A DNA stretch of 64,000 nucleotides, taken from Deuterostichococcus epilithicus (Eukaryota; Chlorophyta; Trebouxiophyceae; Prasiolales; Stichococcaceae). A program made the position numbers and the translations under genes. The notes beneath the pieces are model-generated. The model had not been told where the DNA came from, searched no databases, and worked only from the letters and a program-made list of their open reading frames with translations. Positions 36,185 through 47,957 of the stretch are shown here, piece after piece. Within the stretch, counting starts at the first letter, position 1, and every line of letters begins with the position of its first letter. Where the stretch lies: the NCBI GenBank assembly GCA_033439295.1, contig JAVTLE010000005.1:1166501-1230500 (forward strand). Direction: 5' to 3'.

Positions 36185-39100
36185 ATGTACTTTGCGTACG
36201 GCTGGCCACGGGTGCTCAGCGTCGAGGGCCATGACAGAACAGAGGCCGATGGCGCCGCGCCTGATGCTGGCGCAACAAATGGCATTGCAGCAGCTGCCGC
36301 CAGCACCGATACCAGCCGCCACGTCGTGCAGATCCTGGCAGACGACGAACTGTTCATCGTCATCATCGGCAACGGCGTGCAGGTGGGGCACAGCCTGCTG
36401 GCCGTATCTGGGAACATGATGTGCGGAATGGGCTTGTCTTCCGACCATGCCTTCTTGAAGCCCAAAGCCTTAAGAAACCACACGTTCTCGGAGCCACTGA
36501 TGTGCTCAAGATAATTGGATCATAATCCTGATATTTACCCAGCATGCTGCAGATGTGGTCCGGCGGGCAGAACCGCATCCACCTGGGCGGCACGACGCGC
36601 TCGGTGGCCGCGGTGCAGACGGAGGGCGCCAACAAACGCGCCTTTTGGAGCTCCTCGCGCCGCCTGCTGGCTGTGGTGGTGAGCTTCAGACCCGGGAAGT
36701 TAGTCGGGAGGCCATGCAGCCAGACGTCGGGGCGGAAGCCAGATGCACTCAGCACAGTGTCTCTCACGCGCAGAGCAGCCGCCCTGGAGCGATGCGCTGG
36801 GCAAGCCCGGCATGTGCCGGGCGCCGTTGACGAGCTCTCTCACGGGGCTGCAGGCGGCACCGCGTGCATCTGAGCTGCTGATGCCGTTCCCGACGCCTCG
36901 CAGACACGGCACAACGTGCTGCACTACTACGGCGTGCGCACCTCGAAGGCGGACGCGGTGCCGCCAGGCGCCGCCGAGGCCGCCACGGCGCACGCGCCGC
37001 TCAAGCGGCTGGACGTGTTCCTGGAGCGCAGCGTCGTGGTGGAGGGCGCCTCCATGTGCGCCGACGCCGCAGGCGACAGCCGCGCGCTGCTGCTGGGCAT
37101 GGCGGACGGCTCGCTGCGCACCTACTCCTGGAACGCGCAGGTGGGAGCGGAAACAGCATCCAGCGGCACAAGCGCAAACAGCAGTCAGCCGCCCTCTTCC
37201 CCGACCAAGTCACCGGCAGCTTTTTCCAGCGCATGACAAGGCGCCATGGGCAGTTTTTAGCAACGCTGACATCCGCATGAGGTTGATTTGACCGAAGCCC
37301 AACCTCACTACAGCAGGCTGACAGGTATGGGTGGGAGCAGCAGGCAGGGCTGCTGTCGGGCACGGCGGACAGCTTGGTGCGCGCCTGCCGGGACGGCCAC
37401 TCGCCTGGTCGATCGTGCAGGGTGTCGAGCAACATCCAGACCACGCAGACCTGACGCGCTGGCTGGGCATGGGGCATTGCTCGCAGCCACAGCACATCCC
37501 GTCATCGGAGCTCTTGTGACAGCGGGGGTTGCGTTGCGGCTGGGATGGTGGGGGTGGCATGTAGCAAGGGGACACTGTTGTTGGGTACGGCCATGGCGGT
37601 GTGGTGAAGGAACGTCTGCGCCTGCTACTGCAGCTGAAGAGCATCGTGGAGCCGTTCAGCTTCCATGATGACAGCCAGCGGCTGCGGCAACCGCTCAAGA
37701 GCCGCTCCGGCGACCTGCGAAGCACCAGCAGTGCGCTTGCCCCCGCCGGACATCCAATGTCGATGCAGATGCTGCCTTCACACGTCTCTGCAGCTGTCGA
37801 CTGGCCGACTGGTTTGGCTGGTCGACTGCCAATGTGAGTTGAATGATCTGCGGACCGTTGGATCAGGTTTCGAACGGCTAACTTTAGTAACGATTGGCCA
37901 GCAACTCCGATTGGTTTCTACTGGTTTCAACAGGCAGCAGCCTTGGGACTGGGCCACCGACGCCGGGATGGCCGCCGACGCAGCACGGCGTAGGATCGTG
38001 GTCCCAGCATGGTCTGGGGTCGCCACTGCAGTCTACCACATCTACCACATCTGCAGAGCTGCCGCCGCCGCCGTCGCCGGCCGGGGCGGTGGAGCCGGCC
38101 AGCATTGTGGCGCTCGACTACGCACTAGTGCTGCGGCTGCTGGTGAGCGGGGTGACGCACTGACAGCGGCAGTACAGCGCTCTGCCTTCAGCCAAGGCTT
38201 GTCGCAGGCAGCAACCCGCTCAGCCTGGAGTCAGCGCTGCCGGCTGAGAAGTCGTGGTTGGTCGCGCTGCACGCATGTGCACGGACATGGTCGACCCGAT
38301 AGCCATTCTATGCACTCCGCAACTTCACTCTAGGAATTTCAGCCAGCAAGTAAATAAAACCAATGAATGCAGGCGGTGGTGTTGGCAGACGGCCGGTGTG
38401 CGATCTGCCGCGCCGCTGACGGTGGCCTGGCATCGTCCGAGCCCATTCAGCTCAGCCATTTCGTCTGCCGCGCCGGCAGCGGCGCCGTCAGCGCCCGCAT
38501 CGGTGCGGCCATGGTCACGATTGCCCTAAGCCAGTGTGGATGCCACCGGCCTCGTGCATGCACCCTCATCACCGCTAGGCCCTGGACTGAACTCATCGCT
38601 GACGTCTGTCCGCCGTCAGCTCACCGCTGACGCCTGTCCGTAATCAGCCACCACGCCATCTAGATCCGGCAGCCGGCGCCCAGGCGTGGTGGCCTGCCCA
38701 ACGCGCCCCGCATCCATCTGGAGGCTCGTGATGCACCAGCATGTCGTGCTGTCACGCCATGTCCCGTTGTGCCCCGCGTCACAGGCCTCGCCGCGCAGTT
38801 GGTGGCGGTGGGGCTGGCCTCGGGCGATGTCGCACTGCACAGGCTGTTCGGCTTGGGTCGGGCGGGGCGGCGCTCCAATGACGCCGCCTACGCTGAGCCG
38901 CTGCGGGTCCTATCCATGCACGACTGGGGCTACGGCCCCGAGGTGCTGGGCCCTGTGGCGGCGCTACAGTGGTCGCCCGACAACCGAGCGCTCGCGGTGA
39001 GCGTGCGCAGGATGCATGTGCAGAAACGTGTGCGTGCCCCCGACGAAGGAAGGTCGTCTGTGCTGGAGTGATCGTCCGACGGAACTGGCGGGCTTTGATT

Positions 39101-42100
39101 TGTATGTGCTTGTTTGATTCCCGTCGCTGTGTGTCTCATGTTTACGGGCGTTGTGCCGCCGTGTCATGCGAGCCGTGCCGGGCGCCTCGTTCAAAGCAGA
39201 GGTTTCGAGGAACGGCTCTGTTGTTTTTCTTTGTTGCTCCGGAGGCCGGAGCGCTCAGATGGTGCCGACTCGAGGTAGAGCAGATGCTGGTCCTGGGTTC
39301 TGCTGCTTGCACCTGAATCCCGCTCCTGCGGCACTGCATCTGCAATGTAGCGCGCCCTGCAGTGTTGGCGTTTGCTTGCTGCCCAGGTGGGCTGGGAGTG
39401 GCGGGGCGTGGCGGTGTGGTCGCCATCGGGGTGCCGCCTCATGTGCTCACTGCGGCAGGCGGCCCGCGCTGCGGCCATGACGCCGCACGCCGCGCAATCA
39501 CTGCTGTCGCCCTTCTCGCTGGGGCTGCCGCAGGACGAGCAGGCGCTGCCGCTCGAGGTGAGATACGCTTTGATGATGATGTACTGGTCTCGCTGAGCCC
39601 TCTGTTGCAGTGCGCGTCACGTGCGTCTGCCTGCCAGGCACTGGCTGCTGTCGTGCTGGCACCGGGGCCAGTACTCATATGGGGGCCCTGTCTATCTCTG
39701 ACATTTGAAGACCGAAACGGTTTCTTATTCTCTGATTCTTTACCATCGAGTCAGGCTGCGCCCTACAGCTGCTAGTGTGGCGCTACGTGCGACTGATCAC
39801 TGCGAATGCGAGTTGCCAGCTGCCTCTGGAGTACCGTGCGTTCGCTGTCTGCTGCAGTCCGGCATTGCGACGCTGGCGTGGGGCGCCTCCGGCTACGCGC
39901 TGCTGCTGGCCGAGGCGCCGGGGGCGGGAGCGCCGCAGCTGCTGGAGCTGTCCTTTGCGCATGCGCTGGCGGGCGCGCACCGCGTGCACCACTTCGGCGG
40001 CGGCTCTGCGGACGCCGCAACGGCGCCCTTGCGGTCGGTCGTCAATCGAGAGGCCCACCTGCTGCTGGTGCGCGTTCCTGCATGGCTCGGTCAACCAGAG
40101 GTCGCCAGGGGCCTGGCGGGTCGAGTGGGGGTAGCACAGTTCTGCGCCACGTCGGTTGAGCAGCTTACAAGGCCGACGGCGTCAATTACCGATGCAAAGA
40201 GAGGCAGGAGCCCGTGCTTTCGATGAGGCAGACCCTGAATTCGGGACGTTGCACTGCCAGCCTCATGTACCCTGTCTGCCAGATTTGCACGCTGCGCCGG
40301 ACGTGTGCCTCTGTCACACATCCTCATCGGAGCCGTCACCCTGCTGGCAGGCGGCGGACCGGGTGCTGCTGGTCACGGAGCACCCTGACGGCAGCGCCTC
40401 CGGCAGCGCGTTTGGCGACAGTGGGCGCAGCCCCAGCGCCAGCGACCTGACGGTGAGCACGTCTGAAGTTGCAAGTTTGCGATCAGTCCCCCCGAGGTGC
40501 AATGCATCTGGATCGCACGCAGACCCGCTGCTCCGCAGCATGGCACCCGATGATTGGATGTGCTGGTCGCGACCCGCAAACATCCACAGCAGGCTCTGTA
40601 GACCTCGGTCGGTGAATCCGATGCCGCTGCGCCCCTCCCAGGTGGATCACCAGCGACAGGAACACTCAACCCTGCATGCTCATGACACAGGTGCACCACC
40701 TGAGGCCGCCGGCCGCATACCTGGTGGCCAACTGGCCGCTGCGGCACGCGGCGCTGTCGGCGGACGGAGCGGACCTGGCCGTCGCCGGCAGCAGGGGGCT
40801 CGCGCTGTTTGGCCGCCGCTCCGGGCGCTGGCGCCTGTTCGGCGACGTCAGCCAGGAGCGCAGCCTTGCTGTGCAAGTGGGCGCTTCACGTTCCTGAATG
40901 ACTCACTTCCGAGTGTCACGCTTGTACCATCGTGAATTTGAGTGAACCTTCGTCTAAATTCCGTTGAGTCAGTTGAGCCGACACTCAAGGCCATGCCTGG
41001 TGCTTGCGTTTGCTGACGGGTCGCCGCGGCGCGCTGGAACGAGCATGCTGCGCGCCTCCGGGAAAGGGCCGCTCCCGACTGTGACACTTGCATCGAGGCT
41101 GTCCAGTGGCCAGCACTGAACACAGACAGCAAGAGGGAGCTCAGGCACCAAGGTGATCGTCTCCATCATCTCCAGGGGCTGCTATGGGTGCCGCGCATCG
41201 TGGTGGCGTGCGTCCAGCTGGCGGCGCCGGTCGCGCACAAGCCGGCGCTGCAGCCGGGCGCGCAGCTGCGCCTGTACCCGCGGTCTCACGTAGACGAGGC
41301 CTCCTGCCTCGCCCGCTACCCGCTGCACACGGTGTGCCACCGCCTGGCTGCTTGCGGATCTGTCTGCATGCAAGTGAGGCACGAGGCCTGGTGCGTGTGT
41401 GGCACTGGCGGGCTGCAGCATTCCAAACAAGGGTCGTATTGACGCTCGAGTCTCGAGAATGCTCGACAATGCTCTGCACGATGCATCCTGTGGACGGCGC
41501 CGCGCGAGTGCTGCACACCTCTCCCTGAACTCACGGCCCTAGACGAGATTACCACCTCTTGGCACGTTCTGAGCTTGATGACGCGGGCGGTGCCCCGCGG
41601 GCAATGGTCAGGCTAGGGACAACCACACGTTTTGTTGTTGTTGTTATAGATATTATTATATATTTTTGGTTTTTAAACCATGGCGATGGTATCCATCCTC
41701 CTTCAAACCCTCAGCAACCCTAACCCCTCGACCCTCAACGAGCTCTTGAAAGCAACACACGCGCAGGTGCCGCTGGCGATGGACAGCCTGGAGTACCACG
41801 TGGTGGTCATCCTGCCGCCGCTGGACATCCGGCTGCTGCGCGTGGAGCTGCAGGCGGGCGGCGCCAAGGGGGAGGCCCCCACCGCGCGCCTTGTCGTGAC
41901 CCGCGAGCTGTCCATTATGAGCGTTGGCGCGCCGCTCACGGTGGGGGGCCTGCTGCAAGGCCGCCGCCCGCATTCTCTGCCCCAGCTGATGCTGATGCTG
42001 TCGGTCAAGCGACTGTCTTACATCCGGTGGGCGACCGAGCTGGCACGCGAGCGGCGAAACAGGGCGTCGATGGTTGCATCTTGGCTCGATCTGTGCAGGA

Positions 42101-45100
42101 CATTCCTCTGATTGCACTCCTATGCGCCACGTTGCCTGCAGGACATCGCAATCGTGCAGCCGCAGTCGGTCGGCAGCCGCAGCGGCAGGGACGGCGCCTC
42201 CACTGAGCCGCGGCACTGCGTGCTGCTGCGCGCCGGCGGCATCATGACCGTCCTCGACCTGGACCAAGGTGGGCACTCTGGCTGATGGCGGCTCTTGAAA
42301 GGCACAGTGCCAGTTGCGCTACGATGGCATCCTGCATCTTCCTGCATGCCAGCAGTGGCTGTCAACATTCCCTCTTCTTGCAACTTTGCGAGGATCCTGC
42401 ATGACACAGCAGGCACGCCGGCCTTCAGAGCGTCACGTCAGCACAGCCAAGCTGGTCAGTCGCATTTCCGGATGCTGCAGGGTCCGAGATCACAATTGCG
42501 GACGATGTGGAGTGTTTCTGGCTCTCCGACACCACGTCGCCGTCACGAGCAGATGCGCAGGACGACGCAGCATCAGACGCTGACGGCGGGTCCTTGGTGA
42601 GCGGAAGCCATGCATGTACCGAGACGCAAGCTACCTGGTGACATTGTTTGGGACACCTTTGGGAGTTCCAGATGTCTTTCGATCTTCTCGTCATGATGAC
42701 GCGTTTCGCTTGCTGCAGCATATGACGGCATCCGGCAGCGAGGCGCTCAGCCGAAGCAGCAGCATGTCGCTGCCGGACGGCGGCCCATTGGGGCTGCAGG
42801 GTCTGCGGCCCAGCGACAGCGATGTGCAGCTGTCGCTCGACTTGCGGGCCGGCCTCGCGGACAACGCCGAGCAGCCTGCAGCACCAGGTGTGCCTCCTGC
42901 AGGGCTGACTCTCACACACAAGGTTTCCTTCAGGCTGTTCCATCAGTTCAGCAACACTCGCTGGTTTGCCCATCGTGGAGCTGGATGTGTCGTCATTGCA
43001 GACTCAGGCTGCACTCATTGCTTGCACAGCATTCGCCATGAATGCCGACCGCAGGCACACAACCTGGCAGCGCCAAAAACTCATGGTTTTGGGGTCTCAC
43101 GGTGTCGAGCTCGACTTGCTTTTGCTGCTGCAGGCTACGGTGATGTGGAGATGCCGTGGTGGACGTACGGCTGGCGGGGCATGCAGCTGTGGTTCCCCTC
43201 CTCCCTGGCGGAGCCGCTGTCCTCCTCCACGCGCGACTCCATGGGCTTTGGCGCGTCCACCGACCCGGAGCTGGAGTTTGACCGGGAGGTGTACCCCATT
43301 GGCATCTCCCTCTCCGAGGTCGCCATCCTGGGTGCGCCCTGCCTAGAAGACTGTCCGTCTCTCTATCTCTCGCGGGGACGCACAAACACGGTTAGAGCCA
43401 GGGCGGCAATGCGCATTCCATCGCTGAGGATCTCCAGCGCCGGGGCAACATTGGTCCCAGTTGCGGAAGGAAACTCCAGCGCTTGAGCCTTGCTGGTGCC
43501 CGGCGCTGATCGGGGGCTGCCAAAACCTCGTGCACGTCCCACCATTGCAATGGCGGCGCCGCGGCATCGGAAGTCGAGCTATGGCAGACTTGTCCCGGTC
43601 CCTGGACCGGCAGCCGCGGTGAACCCTCCCCGATACCGCCGCAGGCGTCACGCAGCGGACCGTGCGCACGCCGGGCGCCGGCGCGGGCACCGCTGCGGGG
43701 CGGGATGCGGACGGCGCCTTTGGCCACGGCGCCTACCCGTGCTTTCACGCGATGCCGGAGAGCCAGCCGGTGCTGCCTTGCCTGCTGCGGCGGCTGCTGC
43801 AGAAGGGCAAGGCGGATGCCGCCGCCGCGCTGGCCGCCCGGCACAGCAGGTGTGCATGTCACGGCTGCGCGTCTCGTGCTGGCGACCGACGCCCAGCGCT
43901 GTTCCACATCAACGAACGAGGTGGCATGCGTCGCAACTCTGAAACAGAAGACATTGTGATGAGGCGCAGCAGGGGTCAAGAAGCCAAGGAGACAGGCTGT
44001 AGGAAGCAGCACACTTGCTCCCCGTGATTGTTGACTTTGACCCCAAGGCACTACTGGTGCAAGTGACCCATGCCTGACACCCCTCCGAGTGTGCTGCCCC
44101 TAGTGTTCACTGCTGATGGTCCCGTCCTCGTACGCCTGCAGCGCACCGCACTTCAGCAGGTCGCTGGAGTGGCTGCTGTTCACGGCATTGGAGGCCAATG
44201 CGGAGGGGCAGCCTGCCGTCAGCCACCCTGGAGCGCAGGCGCAGCGGCCCAGGTGCGCCGCCCACTGCCCAGGGCCCCACATGGCATCCTGGCGTCTAGT
44301 TGCTGAAGCCAGCTCTGTCAGGTCGTGGCGTGCCAGTCGTGTGGACCGGCGCGCCAGAGTGCGGCACGCATCCGGCGACATGTGCACGAGCAGGCGCTGT
44401 GGCTTCTCCAGCCAAGGTGACACTGTTGCCTCTGCTGAGACAACGCCTGATCCAGCAGAAGACAGCAGCACAGCTGAGCGCTCCCTGGTCGCGCAAAGCT
44501 TGAGCCAGCGTGTCTGCCTACAGGCCGCGGCTGGCGCGGCGCAGCGGCGGCGGCGCTGAGGCTGCATCCAGCCCGCAGCGCCAGTCGGCGCCCAACGGCG
44601 CACTGAGCCTGCGGGCCTCGCCAAAGCAGGCCAGCGGCCAGACGAAGCCGGCGCCTCCGCCGGCGGGGCCGCTGCTGGTGGCGGCTGCGCAGCTCATCCG
44701 CAACTTCAGCCAGGTGCGCACTGTCGGCAGGCTGCCGTCAGATTGCGCTAGCAACTGCCCCCACCCGGGCTCGACTCCAGATTTTTCCTGCTGACTTTTC
44801 GAGATCAAGCACTGCACAGACCCTGCAACAGGTGCAACACGAGGACAATCTCGTACAATGCTGCGGGTGACTATTGCCGCAGCGATGCCAGCCTTGTAGC
44901 GTTCGCCAATCAAACGCATCCTGGCGGCGCAGTACGCGGACGTGGTGGTGAGCGTGGCGCGCAAGATGGACGCGGCGCTGTGGCCGGCACTGTTCGACGC
45001 GGTCGGCCCGCCCGATGCGCTGGCGGACGGCCTGCTGGCGGCAGGCCAGCCCGTCTCCGCCGCCTGCTGCCTGCTCATCGTGGACAGGCTGCAGGGCGCG

Positions 45101-46909
45101 CCCGCGGCGCACGCGCTTGCGCTGCGCACCATCCAGGTGCAGGCCCTGAACCAGTGTCTCATGCATTCAGTATATCAAGCATCAGCCCCCTGAGGTGCAT
45201 CGCTTGTGGTGTGTGCATTGAGACCATCCGAGGCGAGGCCGCGGGGCGAGGCTTCCCCATGCTGTCTCAGCACAGCAGCCACGCCTCCTCCCTCCAGCGT
45301 TGCATGGCAAGACGTCTTCCCGCTGGTGCCAGGCTGCGCATCTGCAACGCGGTCGTCGGGCGTCCGCCAAACATCGTATGTCATTGGCCACCTGCAGGCG
45401 GCGGTGGACGGCGTCCAGTTCGAGCTGGCGACGGAGCTGCTGCGATTCCTGGTGCCGCCGGGCAGCACAGACACCTTCCTGGCAGCGATCCGTCGCCCCG
45501 CCGCGGCGGTTCCCCCTGCAGCGGACGCACCCCCCGGCACCGATGCGGGCGCGGCCAGCGCGGCAGAGGAGCCGACGAAGAGCGCAGGGGTGAGGCGCGG
45601 CTCGAGATGTGCAGTGCGCGGGCCCAGGCCTGCGCCGTGTGACCTCTCAGCCTGGCATGAGGGTCTCAGATCTCGTCTGCGCGTTGCACCTCCGGGACAG
45701 AGAGCGATGGCATGGCCGTGTGAGCAGGGTGTGGCTGCTGCATGTGCAGTGGCTGTCAACGCTCTTTGGAGGCGGCCAGCCAAAGCCGCCGACAGCCAGG
45801 ACTGCAGCCCTCAGCATCAACACAGGTGCTTTCGCATATTGGGAAGCACCCACAGCGCCTTCATGCAGGCCTCTCGCTTTGCTCGAATCAACAGGGCTCA
45901 CGGATACGCGATCTGCTTTCACAGTCGACGCACATGCCCCGGATTAAACCCCTGACCCCTGACGAGCGCTGCATGGCATCCCTCGACGATGAGCCAACTT
46001 TCGCCATAGACCAGACTGCAGCGCCAAAGTCCAGCTCACTGCTTTCGGCATTGCTATGCCCAGGCACAGCCCCCGGCAGCGGCGGCGGCAGCGGCGGTGG
46101 CAGCGGCGACGCAGGACTGGAGACGGCGATGGCGGCGTGGGAGCTCATCGCGGCCGCGGCGCACCGGTTGCTGGACAGCGGCTGCCTGCGCGCGGCGGTG
46201 CGGCTCGGCCAGGCGCTTGCGGCGCTGGGAGCAGACCTCAGCGACCTGCTGGCCTGCGGGCCGTTTGACCAGCCGCAGCGCCCGCCGGTCAGCGTGCCGT
46301 ATGGTGCGGGCTCCTCAGTGCTTTCCAGCTCCTATTGGGATACATCAGCCGTAAGCTCCTGGACCTGTTGTGAACCACTGCTGCAGCTCTGCAAGCACTT
46401 GCTGCAATCCCATCGGAGCTTGCAGGCCTTGCTTGGCTTGGTCCTGGCCACTGTGCCGACCCGCTTGTTAATTGCAAGGTTTTGGTGTGCAGCGCTGGAA
46501 ATGGCGAGAGCAGAGTTTGCGGCGCTGCCGGATACGGATGCGTGGGCAGACGCAGAGCTGCTGCTACGCAGCTGCGCTGACACAGCCATCGAGCCTTGGA
46601 CGTCTGTCCTTGCGCTCCTGCTCGGCGACGCCGCCGCGCTCGCAGGTGCCTAACACTCCTTGTCAGCTTGCAGCAACCCGTCACGTATTACACAAACTGC
46701 TAGGTTCTGCAATCTCGACCTCCATGGACAATGCTGCAGCGCTTCATATTGTTCCTGCGCGCACAGATGCAGGCTGCCGCGACAAGGACGCGAGCGTCTG
46801 GAGGGAGCTCGTCAGCTGCATGCTGTCCGACCCGCAGTGCGGCGAGCTCTGGAAGACTCTTGCGGCGGCAGGGCTCGCCGAGCCTGCACAATCTGTGCCG
46901 GATATCTGA
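36185..46909 (+). CDS. RIC1: RIC1 homologue, RAB6/Ypt6 guanine-nucleotide exchange factor subunit
   Basis: RIC1 works with RGP1 to activate RAB6/Ypt6 at the Golgi for endosome-to-Golgi traffic. The start MYFAYGWPRVLSVEG matches the family N terminus. The first exons are 36185-36382, 36553-36678 and 36904-37140. Beta-propeller segments follow across many exons: MWSGGQNRIHLGG, NVLHYYGVRTSKAD, LHDW-type MHDWGYGPEVLGPVAALQW, SGIATLAWGASGYALLLAE, AAYLVANWPLRHAALSADGA and RSGRWRLFGDVSQERS. The C-terminal RIC1 region shows WWTYGWRGMQLWFPSSL, DREVYPIGISLSEVAILG, PESQPVLPCLLRRLLQKGK and HFSRSLEWLLFTALEANAE. The last exon is proposed to end DKDASVWRELVSCMLSDPQC through QSVPDI at 46909. Middle and C-terminal exon borders were not all fixed. 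It is the only gene followed by a neighbour on the same strand. Confidence 0.9.
38593..38648. repeat. 28-base tandem duplication in a RIC1 intron
   Basis: Copies at 38593-38620 and 38621-38648 match at about 23 of 28 bases (CTCATCGCTGACGTCTGTCC versus CTCACCGCTGACGCCTGTCC at their starts). No coding role is apparent. Confidence 0.75.
41629..41678. repeat. (TTG)n and AT-rich tract in a RIC1 intron
   Basis: A run of TTG repeats followed by TATTATTATATATTTTTGG stands out in otherwise GC-rich sequence. It lies in the intron before the exon that begins at 41767. Confidence 0.8.
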
Positions 46910-47957
46910 CTTTCTCGGCAGATGAGTCTCGCGGCATGTTAGTTTGATCGCCTTTTCTACTGCATGCTGTCATACTCCTTAATCTCGTGTGGCCGCAATA
47001 CGGCGCTACCTGCTCCTGGTTAACGAGTCTGACGACCCCGCCAACACAGCACAGTGAAAGCTGGTTCTCAGGAACGACGCACCTGTCTTGAAAGAGCCGC
47101 CCAGGGACCTGGAGCAGAATGAGAGAGTAGGCTGTTGGAGACAGACACTGGTGCACAGCAGGCACAGCAGGATGCTTTGCAGAGTTCCTGACTGAGTTCA
47201 ACTCGCTGTACCCCTGCTAACGGTGTCCTCCGCAGTCGCCGCCGCCACCTCCGTGCACCTGGTGCCCTTCCGGTGAGCCCAGCACCTCAGGTCAGGTGCC
47301 CCTCTGAATGTGTGTGTATGCTGCTTGCCCGACCCCGTTCGAGTTCATTCCACGCTTTGGCGCCTTGGGGACGACAACACATTGATCGGAAGAGCCGCCG
47401 GATATTCTGCACGATGGATGGGGAATTTGTCCTCCTTCGCTCCAGGTTCTCGGGGGAAAATGCGATGCGGCAGGAGCGAGCAGTTGTTCAGATGCTGAAT
47501 TTGCCCGGGAGCCGATGCCAACGGTGACTCCACGCAGCTTGTAATCTGTTGCGATCTCGATTCCATTGTGGGCAGCATCGTGCAGGCGTTGACCGGCTGC
47601 TGATCGGCAGTTTTGGCACCATGTTACTGTCTCGCACGATGGGAGCCTGCGGCACGGCAGACAGGACAGCAGTGCTAGACCTGTCTCACTGCAGCCGCTT
47701 CAAGCTTCCTGCAGAGTTGCGGTCTGCTGGATGCAGCCGGAAAAGAGCCAGTCAAGCACTCACGCCGGTGAGTGCAACCCCGACATGCAGGCTGCGATCG
47801 CGAGAGCATCCACTGGATGTGTCTTGTCCATGACCAAATTGGTCATACACTGGTCGCGACATCTCGTTGCAAGCTGAGCGGTGCTAGCTCAGATACGATG
47901 CGAGCGATTTGCTTGTTTTTTCGATCATCAATGGATCTGGCTGCTGCAGCTGCACGC
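46910..47957. other. Spacer between RIC1 and AGPase (RIC1 3' end, AGPase promoter)
   Basis: About 1 kb with several open frames but no recognisable domain. It must hold the RIC1 3' UTR and the AGPase promoter. It is the only head-to-tail junction in the window, so an unrecognised minus-strand gene here would complete the strand alternation; I found no evidence for one. Confidence 0.5.
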